Source: Betaproteobacteria bacterium (GTDB taxonomy: Bacteria; Pseudomonadota; Gammaproteobacteria; Burkholderiales; Casimicrobiaceae). Taken from it: DNA of 64,000 nucleotides. Below, piece by piece: positions 49,925 to 58,591 of the stretch. The notes beneath the pieces were generated by a model, which worked only from the letters and a program-made list of their open reading frames with translations, was not told the DNA's origin and did not search any database. Made by a program: the position numbers and the translations under genes. The stretch is from NCBI GenBank assembly GCA_016704895.1, contig JADIZG010000072.1, positions 124,001-188,000 on the forward strand, in the 5' to 3' direction. Numbering within the stretch: the stretch's first letter is position 1; each line of letters begins with the position of its first letter.

Positions 49925-51103
49925 ATGACGTACACGAAGCAATCCGCGCGCGGCCTGCGCGCGCTCGCCGCGGCGGTGGCCCTCGCCTTCGCGGCTTCGC
50001 CCGCGCTCGCGCAGGACAAGGTGAAGGTCGGCTTCATGCTGCCCTACACCGGCACGTTCGCCGCGCTCGGCAACGCGATCACCAACGGCTTCAAGCTCGC
50101 CATCACGGAGCAGGGCGGCAAGCTCGGCGGCCGCGAGATCGAGTACGTGACGGTCGACGACGAGTCCGACCCCGCGAAGGCGCCGGAGAACGTCAACAAG
50201 CTCATCAAGCGCGACCAGGTCGACGTCATCGTCGGCACGGTCCACTCCGGCGTCGCGATGGCGATGGCGAAAGCGGCGAAGGACAACAACGCGCTGCTGC
50301 TGGTCCCGAACGCGGGCCAGGACGAGATCACCGGCCCGATGTGCGCGCCCAACATCATCCGCACGTCGTTCACGAACTCGGCGCCCGGCGTCGCGATGGG
50401 CAAGGTCGCCGCGGACCGGGGACACAAGACCGCGGTGACGCTCACGTGGAAGTACGCGGCCGGCGACCAGTCGGTGTCCGGCTTCAAGCAGTCGTTCGAG
50501 AAGGCCGGCGGCAAGGTGGTGAAGGAGCTGACGCTTCCCTTCCCCACCGTCGAGTTCCAGCCGCTGCTGACGGAGATCGCGTCGCTCAAGCCCGACGCGG
50601 TCTACGTGTTCTTCGCGGGGGGCGGCGCGGTCAAGTTCGTCAAGGACTACGACGCGGCGGGCCTGCGCAAGTCGATCCCGCTGTACGGGGCCGGCTTCCT
50701 CACCGACGGCACGCTGCAGGCGCAGGGAGCTTCCGCCGAGGGGCTCCTCACGACGCTGCACTACGCCGACGAGCTCGACAACCCGAAGAACAACGCGTTC
50801 CGCGCGGCGTACAAGAAGGCCTACACGATCGAGCCGGACGTCTACGCGATGCAGGGCTACGACACGGGACAGCTCCTCGCGGCGGGCACGAAGGCGGTCG
50901 GCGGCGACATGAAGAAGCGCGACGCGCTGATCAAGGCGATGCAGACCGCGAAGGTCGACAGCCCGCGCGGCCCGTTCGCGCTGTCGAGGGCCAACAACCC
51001 GATCCAGGACTACTACCTGCGGCGCGTCGAGGGCGGCAAGAACAAGGCGATCGGCGTCGCGATCAAGGCCTACGAGGATCCGGCGACCGGCTGCAAGATG
51101 TGA
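49925..51103 (+). CDS. ABC transporter substrate-binding protein, LivK/HBAAT type, probable aromatic acid
   Basis: Periplasmic binding protein of the branched-chain amino acid (HAAT) class. The 392-residue product has a signal peptide (LRALAAAVALAFAASPALAQ, cut about residue 30), then VKVGFMLPYTGTFAALGNAI, EIEYVTVDDESDPAKAPENV, VGTVHSGVAMAMAKAA and LLLVPNAGQDEITGPMCAPN, a type-I fold. Members next to benzoate genes usually bind aromatic acids. GAGGAGGAG is directly before ATG 49925. A hairpin (GGAGTCG/CGACTCC, 51129-51155) follows the gene, which could separate its level from the membrane genes. Confidence 0.88.
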   Translation: MTYTKQSARGLRALAAAVALAFAASPALAQDKVKVGFMLPYTGTFAALGNAITNGFKLAITEQGGKLGGREIEYVTVDDESDPAKAPENVNKLIKRDQVDVIVGTVHSGVAMAMAKAAKDNNALLLVPNAGQDEITGPMCAPNIIRTSFTNSAPGVAMGKVAADRGHKTAVTLTWKYAAGDQSVSGFKQSFEKAGGKVVKELTLPFPTVEFQPLLTEIASLKPDAVYVFFAGGGAVKFVKDYDAAGLRKSIPLYGAGFLTDGTLQAQGASAEGLLTTLHYADELDNPKNNAFRAAYKKAYTIEPDVYAMQGYDTGQLLAAGTKAVGGDMKKRDALIKAMQTAKVDSPRGPFALSRANNPIQDYYLRRVEGGKNKAIGVAIKAYEDPATGCKM

Positions 51104-51106
51104 TTC

Positions 51107-51160
51107 GGGAGTCGGGAGTCAGTTGACGGGAGTCGGTAGCGTCGGCGTCGACTCCTGATC
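51107..51160 (-). repeat. CTCCTG-rich dispersed repeat, inverted copy
   Basis: On the minus strand it reads GTCAACTGACTCC (plus 51115-51127), identical to 14185-14197 before argJ, with more GACTCCC units around it. The plus-strand half GGAGTCG (51129-51135) pairs with CGACTCC (51149-51155) as a hairpin. Confidence 0.5.
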
Positions 51161-51381
51161 CTGGTGGCCGCGAGCGATCGCGGCCGGCGGGTCGAGACGG
51201 GCCCGGGGCGCGGCGGCGGCGAGCCGTCCGCGCCCCGGTTGTTTTCGGGCCGCGGACAGGCAACAATCGCGGCGTCCCCGGCGCTGAGGCTGTCGTGCGT
51301 TACCGCCGGCGTAGGGGGCTTCCGGGCTGTCGACGCGCGCAGGCGCGCGCCATCGCCGCCGCGCGTCGTCGCGACGCCACT

Positions 51382-51411
51382 GTCAACCGTCAACCGGCTC
51401 CTGTCTCCTGA
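51382..51411 (+). repeat. CTCCTG-rich dispersed repeat, copy 3
   Basis: GTCAACC twice, then ACCGGCTCCTGTC (51393-51405, identical to 14175-14187) and TCCTGA, ending three bases before the livH ATG. The same element borders argJ, also right before the start codon. Confidence 0.5.
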
Positions 51412-51414
51412 TCC

Positions 51415-52276
51415 ATGGAATTCGCGCTCATCCAGCTGCTGAACGCGGTCCAGTACGGACTCCTGCTCTTCCTGGTCGCGAGCGGGCTCACGCTGATCTT
51501 CGGGATCATGGGGATCATCAACCTCGCGCACGGCAGCTTCTACATGATCGGCGCCTACATGGCGTTCTCGCTGTCGTCCATGACCGGGGAGCCTCGCGGT
51601 CGCGATGGTGCTGGGAATCGTGCTCTCGGTGGTCCTCGGGCTCTTCCTCGAGTGGGCGCTGTTCTCGCACCTGTACAAGCGCGACCACCTGGAGCAGGTG
51701 CTGCTGACCTACGGGCTCATCCTGATCTTCGAGGAGCTGCGCAGCCTGATCGTCGGCAACGACGTGCACGGCGTGACGATCCCGCCGGTGTTCGCCGGCT
51801 CGATCGCGCTCGGCGACACGATGACCTACCCGGTCTACAGGCTGGTGATGTCGGCCGTGTGCCTCGCCATCGCGGGCGGCATGTACCTGCTGATCCAGCG
51901 CACGCGGCTCGGCATGATGATCCGGGCCGGCGCGTCGAACCGCGAGATGGTCGGCGTGCTGGGCATCAACGTGAACCTGGTGTTCCGGCTCGTGTTCGCG
52001 ATGGGCGTGGCGCTCGCGGCGTTCGCCGGCATGCTCGCCGCGCCGGTGTCGTCGGTCTATCCGGGCATGGGCCAGCACGTGCTGATCATCTGCTTCGTCG
52101 TCGTCGTGATCGGCGGCATCGGATCGGTGTGGGGCGCGCTCGCCGCGTCGCTGCTGATCGGCCTGGTCGACACGTTCGGCAAGGTGCTGGTCCCGGCGTA
52201 CGCGGGCGTCGCCGTCTACGTGCTGATGGCGGCGATCCTGCTGTGGCGACCCGAGGGGCTGTTCCGGCGCGCCTGA
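51415..52276 (+). CDS. ABC transporter permease, LivH type (frame break)
   Basis: First membrane subunit of the HAAT-type importer. It begins LIQLLNAVQYGLLLFLVASG, LTLIFGIMGIINLAHGSFYM, IGAYMAFSLSSMTG; the frame then breaks at GGGG 51586-51589. Dropping one G gives LAVAMVLGIVLSVVLGLFLE and the rest: LEQVLLTYGLILIFEELRSL, GMMIRAGASNREMVGVLGIN with the EAA-like loop, HVLIICFVVVVIGGIGSVWG and PEGLFRRA. Joined length is about 286 residues, normal for LivH. The neighbours are intact, so a sequence error is likely. Confidence 0.9.
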
Positions 52277-52295
52277 CGCGGCGGAACCCGATGCG

Positions 52296-53258
52296 ATGCC
52301 CCGGCACCTGATCGCCCCGCTCTGCACGCTCGCGCTGATCGCCGCGTTCCCGCTCTCGGGCGCGACGTTCTACGTCGAGCTCACGACGAAGATCATGATC
52401 ATGGCGATCTTCGCGCTGTCGCTCGACCTCCTGGTCGGATGGACCGGCCTCGTGAGCTTCGGCCACGCGGCGTTCTTCGGCGTCGGCGCGTACGCGCTCG
52501 CGCTCCTGTCTCCGAAGGCGGCCGCGGCGGGGCTCTGGTCCTCGCTCGGGATCGCGATCGTCGCCGCGGCGCTTTGTGCGCTCGTCGTCGGGATCTTCGT
52601 CCTGCGCACCCGCGGCATCTACTTCATCATGGTGACGCTGGCGTTCGCGCAGATGTTCTACTTCGTGTTCCACGACACGGACTTCGGCGGCGGATCCGAC
52701 GGGCGATACGTCAACCTGAAGCCGGACGCCAGCATCCTCGGCTTCACGCCGTTCGACCTCGACAAGCCCAACCAGATCTACTACGTCGTGCTCGCCGTGC
52801 TCGTGCTGGTGTTCGCCTTCCTCCAGATGGTGCTGCGCTCGCCGTTCGGCCGCGCGCTCCAGGGGATCAAGGCGAACGAGCAGCGGATGCGCGCACTCGG
52901 CTACCCGGTCACCGCGTACAAGCTCGCCGCGTTCACGCTGGCCGGCGCGCTCGCGGGCCTCGCGGGCTACCTGCTCGCGGCGCAATCGGGATTCGTCAAT
53001 CCCGAGATCCTGTCGTGGCACCAGTCGGGCAACGTGCTGCTGATGGTGATCCTCGGCGGCGCGGGCACGCCCTACGGCCCGATCGTCGGCGCGTTCGCGC
53101 TCACGATGCTGCACGAGTTCTTCAGCTCGGTCACCAGGCACTGGCAGCTCTTCCTCGGCGCCGCGATCGTGCTGATCGTGCTGTTCATGCCCGGCGGGCT
53201 CGGTCACCTCGTCCGGCGCATACGCCGCAGCCTGTTCGGCGGGACGCGCGATGGCTGA
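52296..53258 (+). CDS. ABC transporter permease, LivM type
   Basis: Second membrane subunit of the importer. 320 residues, about eight helices: MIMAIFALSLDLLVGWTGLV, SFGHAAFFGVGAYALALLSP, FVLRTRGIYFIMVTLAFAQM, then the cytoplasmic loop GRALQGIKANEQRMRALGYP that contacts the ATPase, KLAAFTLAGALAGLAGYLLA, and VILGGAGTPYGPIVGAFALT. Follows livH by 19 bases; the end overlaps livG by eight bases. Confidence 0.94.
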   Translation: MPRHLIAPLCTLALIAAFPLSGATFYVELTTKIMIMAIFALSLDLLVGWTGLVSFGHAAFFGVGAYALALLSPKAAAAGLWSSLGIAIVAAALCALVVGIFVLRTRGIYFIMVTLAFAQMFYFVFHDTDFGGGSDGRYVNLKPDASILGFTPFDLDKPNQIYYVVLAVLVLVFAFLQMVLRSPFGRALQGIKANEQRMRALGYPVTAYKLAAFTLAGALAGLAGYLLAAQSGFVNPEILSWHQSGNVLLMVILGGAGTPYGPIVGAFALTMLHEFFSSVTRHWQLFLGAAIVLIVLFMPGGLGHLVRRIRRSLFGGTRDG

Positions 53259-54009
53259 GCCGGTCCTCGACGCGCGCGGCCTCACGCGGCGCTTCGGCGG
53301 GCTCACCGCCTGCGACAGCGTCGCGCTCGCCCTCGAGCGCGGCCAGCTGCACGCGCTGCTGGGGCCCAACGGCGCGGGCAAGTCGACGCTGATCAACCTG
53401 CTGTCCGGCGACCTGAAGCCGACGTCCGGCAGCATCCGGTTCAAGGGAACCGAGATCGCGGCGATGCCGCCCGACCGCCGCTCGCGGCTGGGGATCGGCC
53501 GGAGCTACCAGAAGACCAACATCTTCCCGGCGTTCACGGTGTTCGAGAACGCGCGGCTCGCGGCGCAGTCGCGCGATCCGCGGCCGTTCGCGCTCGCCAC
53601 CGACGCGTCGCGCGACCCGGTCTCCCGCGACCGGGCGCTCAGGGGCCTCGAGCTCGCGGGACTGCACGAGCACGTCGAGCGCCAGGCGGGCGCCCTGTCG
53701 CACGGCGAGCAGCGGCAGCTCGAGATCGCGATGGTGCTCGCGACGGAGCCCGAGGTGCTCCTGCTCGACGAGCCGCTGGCCGGCATGGGACCCGAGGAGT
53801 CGACGCGCATGGTCGGGCTGCTGAAGCGGCTCGCGTCCGGCCACGCGATCCTGCTGGTCGAGCACGACATGGACGCCGTGTTCGCGCTCGCCGACGTGAT
53901 CACGGTGATGGTGAACGGCCAGGTGCTGGAGTCGGGGCCCCCGGCGCAGATCCGCGCGAGCGCCAACGTGCAGCGCGCCTACCTCGGTCACGAGGACGAG
54001 CATGGCTGA
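53251..54009 (+). CDS. ABC transporter ATP-binding protein, LivG type
   Basis: ATPase subunit. 252 residues: RGLTRRFGGLTACDSVALAL, Walker A LLGPNGAGKSTLINLLSG, the LivG-type Q-loop region RLGIGRSYQKTNIFPAFTVF, signature LSHGEQRQLEIAMVLATEPE, Walker B VLLLDEPLAGMGPEES, H-loop VEHDMDAVFALAD. The end PAQIRASANVQRAYLGHE is the family consensus. Overlaps livM and livF by eight bases each, so translation is coupled. Confidence 0.95.
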   Translation: MAEPVLDARGLTRRFGGLTACDSVALALERGQLHALLGPNGAGKSTLINLLSGDLKPTSGSIRFKGTEIAAMPPDRRSRLGIGRSYQKTNIFPAFTVFENARLAAQSRDPRPFALATDASRDPVSRDRALRGLELAGLHEHVERQAGALSHGEQRQLEIAMVLATEPEVLLLDEPLAGMGPEESTRMVGLLKRLASGHAILLVEHDMDAVFALADVITVMVNGQVLESGPPAQIRASANVQRAYLGHEDEHG

Positions 54010-54715
54010 CGTCCTGCTCGAGGTACACGAGCTTCACACCTACTACGGCGCGAGCCACGTGCTGCACGGGATCGACTTCGCCGTGCGCGCGGGCGAGGCG
54101 GTCGGCCTCATGGGCCGCAACGGCATGGGCAAGACGACGCTCATCAAGAGCATGCTCGGCATCGTGCCGCCGCGCAGCGGGGTCGTCCGCGTGCGCGGAT
54201 ACGACGCGACGGGCTGGCCGACGTTCCGGATCACGCGCCAGGGCATCGCGTACGTGCCGGAGGGGCGCGGCATCTTCCCGAACCTGTCGGTGCGCGAGAA
54301 CCTGCAGATGGCCGCGCGTCCCGCGCCCGACGGGCGCTGCGACTGGACCTACGATCGCGTGCTCGAGACGTTCCCGCGACTCTCCGAGCGGCTCACGCAC
54401 GGCGGAGCGCAGCTCTCGGGCGGCGAGCAGCAGATGCTCACGATCGGCCGCGCGCTGCTCACCAACCCGTCGCTCCTGATCCTCGACGAGGCGACCGAGG
54501 GCCTCGCGCCGCTGATCGCCAGGGAGATCTGGCGCATCGTGCGCGAGATCCGCGGCAGCGGCATCGCGACCGTGATCGTCGACAAGAACTACGCGCACGT
54601 GACCGCGCTCACCGACCGCAACGTGGTGCTCGTCAAGGGGCAGGTCGCCTACGAGTGCGACAGCGCGACCGCGCGAGCGGACCCCGCCGCGCTGCACGCC
54701 TACCTGGGCGTGTAG
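54002..54715 (+). CDS. ABC transporter ATP-binding protein, LivF type
   Basis: Second ATPase subunit. 237 residues: LEVHELHTYYGASHVLHGID, Walker A LMGRNGMGKTTLIKSMLG, GIAYVPEGRGIFPNLSVREN, signature QLSGGEQQMLTIGRALLTNP, Walker B LLILDEATEGLAPLIAREI, then VIVDKNYAHVTALTDRNVVL where LivF usually has a less strict H-loop. Completes the K-H-M-G-F set, so the whole importer is encoded here. Confidence 0.95.
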   Translation: MADVLLEVHELHTYYGASHVLHGIDFAVRAGEAVGLMGRNGMGKTTLIKSMLGIVPPRSGVVRVRGYDATGWPTFRITRQGIAYVPEGRGIFPNLSVRENLQMAARPAPDGRCDWTYDRVLETFPRLSERLTHGGAQLSGGEQQMLTIGRALLTNPSLLILDEATEGLAPLIAREIWRIVREIRGSGIATVIVDKNYAHVTALTDRNVVLVKGQVAYECDSATARADPAALHAYLGV

Positions 54716-54722
54716 CCCGCCC

Positions 54723-55484
54723 ATGCCGTTCGTCGACGTCGGCGGGGCGCGTCTCGAGGTCGAGCGGATCGACGTCGGGCGCGCGTCCGGCGCGCCGATC
54801 GTGATGCTGCACGAGGGGCTGGGGTCCGTTTCCATGTGGAAGGACTTCCCGCACCGGGTGGCGCACGCGGCCAACCGGAACGTCCTCGCCTACTCGCGAG
54901 CGGGCTACGGGCGCTCGTCGCCGGCGAAGCTGCCCTACGGGGTGCGCTACATGCACGACGAGGCGCTCGTCGTGCTGCCGCGGCTCCTCGACGCGTGCGG
55001 GATCGAGCGGCCGATCCTCCTCGGGCACAGCGACGGCGCATCGATCGCGCTGATCCATGCGGCCGCGGCGGGCCGGCCGGTCGCCGGACTCGCGCTGATG
55101 GCGCCGCACGTGGTCGTCGAGGACGTCTCGGTCGCCAGCATCTCCGCCGCGAAGGTCGCCTGGCGCACGACCGATCTGCGCGCGAAGCTCGCGCGCTACC
55201 ACGACGACGTCGACGGAGCGTTCACCGGATGGAACGACATCTGGCTGCACCCGGACTTCCGCGACTGGAACATCGAGGATCTCGTGCGCGACGTGCGCTG
55301 CCCGATCCTCGCGATCCAGGGCGAGGACGACGAGTACGGGACGTTTGACCAGATCGAGCGCATCGAGCGGCTCGCGCCCGACGTCGAACGGGTGCGGCTC
55401 GCCGACTGCCGCCATTCGCCGCACCGCGACCAGCCCGATGCCGTGCTGGAGGCGCTCGTCCGGTTCGTCGACCGGCTGACGTGA
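54723..55484 (+). CDS. Alpha/beta hydrolase in the aromatic operon
   Basis: A 253-residue cytosolic hydrolase. Seen are the oxyanion region VMLHEGLGSVSMWKDFP, the RAGYGRSSPAK strand, the nucleophile elbow LLGHSDGASIALIHAAA (Ser in GHSDG), acid-region LAIQGEDDEYGT and the catalytic His in ADCRHSPHRDQPDAV. No membrane or signal segment. It follows livF by seven bases and a thioesterase comes next, so it may hydrolyse an ester or lactone on the pathway, or a CoA side product. A specific reaction cannot be given from sequence. Confidence 0.85.
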   Translation: MPFVDVGGARLEVERIDVGRASGAPIVMLHEGLGSVSMWKDFPHRVAHAANRNVLAYSRAGYGRSSPAKLPYGVRYMHDEALVVLPRLLDACGIERPILLGHSDGASIALIHAAAAGRPVAGLALMAPHVVVEDVSVASISAAKVAWRTTDLRAKLARYHDDVDGAFTGWNDIWLHPDFRDWNIEDLVRDVRCPILAIQGEDDEYGTFDQIERIERLAPDVERVRLADCRHSPHRDQPDAVLEALVRFVDRLT

Positions 55485-55497
55485 TTCGGGAGGGACG

Positions 55498-55920
55498 ATG
55501 GCATTCGTCAGCGACAAGCAGATCCGGTTCCACCACTGCGACCCCGCGGGGATCGTCTTCTACCCGCAGTACTTCGTGCTGATGAACGAGCTGGTGGAGG
55601 ACTGGTTCGACCGCAGGCTCGGCATCCGCTTCTCCGACCTGCACCGGGACGACCGGCTCGGCGTGCCGATGGGGCGCGTCGAGTGCGACTTTCTCACGCC
55701 CTCGAGGATCGGCGATCACCTCGCGTTCATGCTCGAGGTCGAGCACCTCGGCACAGCCTCGCTGCGGATCGCCGTCACCGCGCGCTCGGGCGACGAGGTG
55801 CGCGTGCGCGCGACGCTGACGCTCGTGCTCGCGTCGCTCGAGTCGCGCCGCTCGGTGCCGATTCCGGCGGCGATGCGCGAGCGGATGGCACGCGACCTCG
55901 TCGGCGCCCCGGCGGGCTGA
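55498..55920 (+). CDS. Acyl-CoA thioesterase, 4-hydroxybenzoyl-CoA thioesterase type
   Basis: A 140-residue hot-dog protein: QIRFHHCDPAGIVFYPQYFV carries the 4HBT active-site signature (D-P-A-G-I-V-x-Y-P with the catalytic Asp), then MNELVEDWFDRRLGIRFSDL and GVPMGRVECDFLTPSRIGDH. It would release CoA from an aromatic acyl-CoA. Thioesterases of this type in box/benzoate clusters are thought to clear dead-end CoA esters and save CoA. Last gene of the plus-strand aromatic operon. Confidence 0.88.
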   Translation: MAFVSDKQIRFHHCDPAGIVFYPQYFVLMNELVEDWFDRRLGIRFSDLHRDDRLGVPMGRVECDFLTPSRIGDHLAFMLEVEHLGTASLRIAVTARSGDEVRVRATLTLVLASLESRRSVPIPAAMRERMARDLVGAPAG

Positions 55921-56013
55921 CGGGGCGCGGTCCCGCCGACGCCCCCGGCGCGCGGAGGCAGCCCGGATCGTGAGCGGAGGGTGGGCGCGACGCGATTGCG
56001 CGCCTGAGCGCGG

Positions 56014-56457
56014 CTAGCGGTGGACGAGCACCGGCACGCCCGCGTGCGCGAGCACCTTCTGGGTCTCGCTGCCCAGCAGCACGGCCTTGAGCCCGCTGCG
56101 CCCGTGCGACGCCATCACGATCAGGTCGCACTTGCGCCGCTTCGCGGTCGCGAGGATCGCGTCGGCCGGGAAGTCGCCGAGCACCTTCTCGAGGCGAACC
56201 GTCACGCCGGCCGCCTTCGCCGCCTTCTCGACGGCGCCGAGCGCCTTCGCGGCCTCGTGCTCGATCATGTCGGCGTGCTGCTCGGTGGTCGCGTAGCCGA
56301 TCGGGAGCCTGCGCCTGAAGACGACGGGCGTCGGCGGCGGCGCGACGTACAGCGCGGTGACGCTCGCGCCCGTGGCACGGGCAAGCGCGATCCCCGACGC
56401 GACCGCGCGGGCGGAGAGCGGCGAGCCGTCGGTGGGGAGCAATATGTGCTTGTACAT
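56014..56457 (-). CDS. Universal stress protein (UspA family)
   Basis: A 147-residue single-domain Usp: MYKHILLPTDGSPLSARAVA, SVTALYVAPPPTP, GVTVRLEKVLGDFPADAILA, and the ATP-binding signature DLIVMASHGRSGLKAVLLGS, ETQKVLAHAGVPVLVHR (G-2x-G-9x-G-S/T type). It follows an ion permease gene by 23 bases on the same strand, so the two are probably one operon. A regulatory, nucleotide-sensing role towards the permease is a reasonable inference. Confidence 0.93.
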   Translation of the reverse strand: MYKHILLPTDGSPLSARAVASGIALARATGASVTALYVAPPPTPVVFRRRLPIGYATTEQHADMIEHEAAKALGAVEKAAKAAGVTVRLEKVLGDFPADAILATAKRRKCDLIVMASHGRSGLKAVLLGSETQKVLAHAGVPVLVHR

Positions 56458-56480
56458 GTCGATTCCTCGATTCGCCGCGG

Positions 56481-57797
56481 TCAGCGCGCGTAGGGGAGCA
56501 CCCAGACCAGCATGCCGATCACGTAGCAGACACCCGCCGCGACCAGCGTGAACGGCACGCTCCAGGAGAGGAACTCGCGCAGCGACACCTTGCGGTCCTC
56601 CTCGCGCTGGCAGATGTTGAGCGCCGCGAACAGTGCCGGCGCGCCCGCCACCGTCAGGTTGCTGCCGAGCGTCCCGGACCACAACAGCATCCAGTACAGC
56701 GGCCACGGCGCGATGCCCTCGGCCTCGAGGTCGCGGATCGTGTAGAGGAACGTCAGGATGTAGGCGTCGTGCTCGACGATGCCGACGATCGGCACGGTGG
56801 CCCAGTAGAGCAGCGTCGCGCCGAGGACGTAGCTCTGCGCGAACAGCGGCTTGAGCGCGTCCGAGAGCAGGTTCAGCACGTGCATCTTCTCGAGGCCGCC
56901 GACGAGCGCGAACAGCGCGATGTAGAAGAAGATCGCACGCCAGTCGAGCTCGCCCAGGATCTCCTCGAAGTCCGGGGCGTTTACGCGCTTGCCGAGGATC
57001 TCGAGGGCGAGGACGAGCGTGATTGCTCCGGTCATCGCGATGAACCCGAGCTTGACGCCCAGCACCTCGCGGAACGCCATCGCGAACACGGTCGCGAGGA
57101 ACCAGCCGACGACGACGGTGGCGAACAGCGGGTTCGGAATCTTCGTCTCGATGCCGAGCTTCTCGACGTCGATGGCGATGCGCTTGTGGCCGCGAAACCC
57201 GTACGCATACATCGCGGCGAGCGTGATCACGAAGGTCACGACGAGGATCGGGAACGACGACGGACGTCCCCGGTGCCAGAAGAAGTCCATGAATTCGACG
57301 CCCGAGACGCTGTGCAGCATCTGCGGCGGCAGGTCGCCCAGCAGCATGGCCGACCCCATGAAATTCGCCGAGAACCCGATCATCAGGACGAGCGGCGTCA
57401 CCTGCAGCTTGAGCGCGCGTGCGAGCGGCAGCGCGACCGGCGCCATCATCAGGATGACGACGACGTTGTCGACGAACATCGAGATCGTGCCGGCGAGGAC
57501 CGACAGGATCATGACGAGCAGCCCGGGACGCCCGCCCGAGATCTTCAGCGCCTGGACCGACAGCCAGCTCGGCACGCCCGACTTGCCGAAGTAGCTCGCG
57601 ATCACCCAGACGCTGACGAGGATCGCCATCACGTTCCAGTCGACCAGCCCGAACGCGTCGGTCTCGGTCATCACGCCGATCCACACCATCGCGAGCACGC
57701 CGATCAGCGCGGCGATCGTGGCGTCGACGACGTTGGTGATGACCGCGAGGATCGAGACCGCGAAGATCGCAATCGCGATCCATGCAAGGGGTTCCAT
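56481..57797 (-). CDS. ArsB/NhaD-superfamily (IT) ion or anion permease
   Basis: A 438-residue protein with about eleven membrane helices of the ion-transporter superfamily. Seen are ITNVVDATIAALIGVLAMVW, DWNVMAILVSVWVIASYFGK, SMFVDNVVVILMMAPVALPL (the DN-V half-site motif), LMIGFSANFMGSAMLLGDLP and a second inverted motif SGTLGSNLTVAGAPALFAAL. These two loops form the substrate site in this group. Na+/H+ antiport, arsenite or organic anion export are all possible; there are no ars genes nearby to favour arsenite. The Usp gene is downstream in the same operon. Confidence 0.82.
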   Translation of the reverse strand: MEPLAWIAIAIFAVSILAVITNVVDATIAALIGVLAMVWIGVMTETDAFGLVDWNVMAILVSVWVIASYFGKSGVPSWLSVQALKISGGRPGLLVMILSVLAGTISMFVDNVVVILMMAPVALPLARALKLQVTPLVLMIGFSANFMGSAMLLGDLPPQMLHSVSGVEFMDFFWHRGRPSSFPILVVTFVITLAAMYAYGFRGHKRIAIDVEKLGIETKIPNPLFATVVVGWFLATVFAMAFREVLGVKLGFIAMTGAITLVLALEILGKRVNAPDFEEILGELDWRAIFFYIALFALVGGLEKMHVLNLLSDALKPLFAQSYVLGATLLYWATVPIVGIVEHDAYILTFLYTIRDLEAEGIAPWPLYWMLLWSGTLGSNLTVAGAPALFAALNICQREEDRKVSLREFLSWSVPFTLVAAGVCYVIGMLVWVLPYAR

Positions 57798-58037
57798 GCG
57801 ATGCTGCCCTCCGGATAGGTGACGCGGACGTGCACGGCGACGGTCGCCGGACGCGGGACGAGCGGCATCGACGGGTGCGCCGGTGCGGAATCGCGGGCAC
57901 GCCCCCCCGGGGGTTCCCGGCCCGGCGCCTCCGGTCCTCCCCGCGCGTTCCGGCGCGGGCCGGCGGCATTATGCCGGGGTTGCCCGTCCTGCGTCACTCT
58001 TGCGGCGCAAACACGCCGCCGGGACCGACGCGGGCCG

Positions 58038-58571
58038 CTATGCCGCCACCGCGACGCCTCGCCGCTCCGCCATCTCGCGGCCGATCGTCGCGACCTCGTC
58101 GGCGGGAAGGGCTTCGCGGGCGAGCGGGATCAGCTCGGATTCCTCGAGCTCGATGTGCGCGTGGTAGGCCGCCGCGATCTCGTGGACGAGCTTCGGCGGC
58201 AGCACGGCCCGCTGTCCGGCCGCGATGCCGGAGAGCAGCGGCCGCAGCCTGCGCCAGCGCTCCGCCAGCTCGCCGTGCTCCTGCATCAGCCGATCGGCGA
58301 GCGCGCGCGCCTCGGTCACCCGCGCGACGAGGCGCGGCAGCAGGCTCGCCTCCTCGTCCTCGTGGTGGTGGACCGCCGCGGTGTCGAAGTAGCGCAGGAT
58401 CGCGCGCGCGGCGGCGCGGGCGTCGTCGTCGTGCCCGTGCTCGGGCAGGTGGTGCTCGAGGCGCGCGAGCGTCGCGAGCTGCTTGCGGATGCGCAGATGG
58501 CAGGCGGAGAGCATCGCGAGGGGATCGTCGAACGTGGCGGCGTCGCCGCCGGGGAGCATCGGGTTCGTCAT
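58038..58571 (-). CDS. Hemerythrin-domain protein
   Basis: A 177-residue four-helix protein with the spacing of hemerythrin-like iron ligands: SACHLRIRKQLATL (first His), VHHHEDEEASLLPRLV (H-H..E), QEHGELAERWRR (H..E) and YHAHIELEESELIPLA (H..E). Such proteins bind a di-iron centre and oxygen or nitric oxide, in sensing or repair roles. It follows the SirB2-like gene by 20 bases on the same strand. It is a soluble single domain, so direct signalling is not evident. Confidence 0.9.
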   Translation of the reverse strand: MTNPMLPGGDAATFDDPLAMLSACHLRIRKQLATLARLEHHLPEHGHDDDARAAARAILRYFDTAAVHHHEDEEASLLPRLVARVTEARALADRLMQEHGELAERWRRLRPLLSGIAAGQRAVLPPKLVHEIAAAYHAHIELEESELIPLAREALPADEVATIGREMAERRGVAVAA

Positions 58572-58591
58572 GGCAAGCTTTCCTGCGGGAG

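Larger units (their letters stand above)
51104..51414. other. livK-livH gap with repeat copies
   Basis: No gene supported. It begins with GGGAGTC repeats and a hairpin (51129-51135 with 51149-51155) and ends with a GTCAACC/CTCCTG repeat block just before the livH ATG. The middle (51160-51380) shows nothing that I recognise. Confidence 0.5.

Noticed and set aside
55478..55500. GTGATTCGGGAG shared with the livK 3' end as part of the dispersed repeat
   Set aside because: Only a 12-base match around a stop codon without the CTCCTG or GTCAAC units; may be chance.
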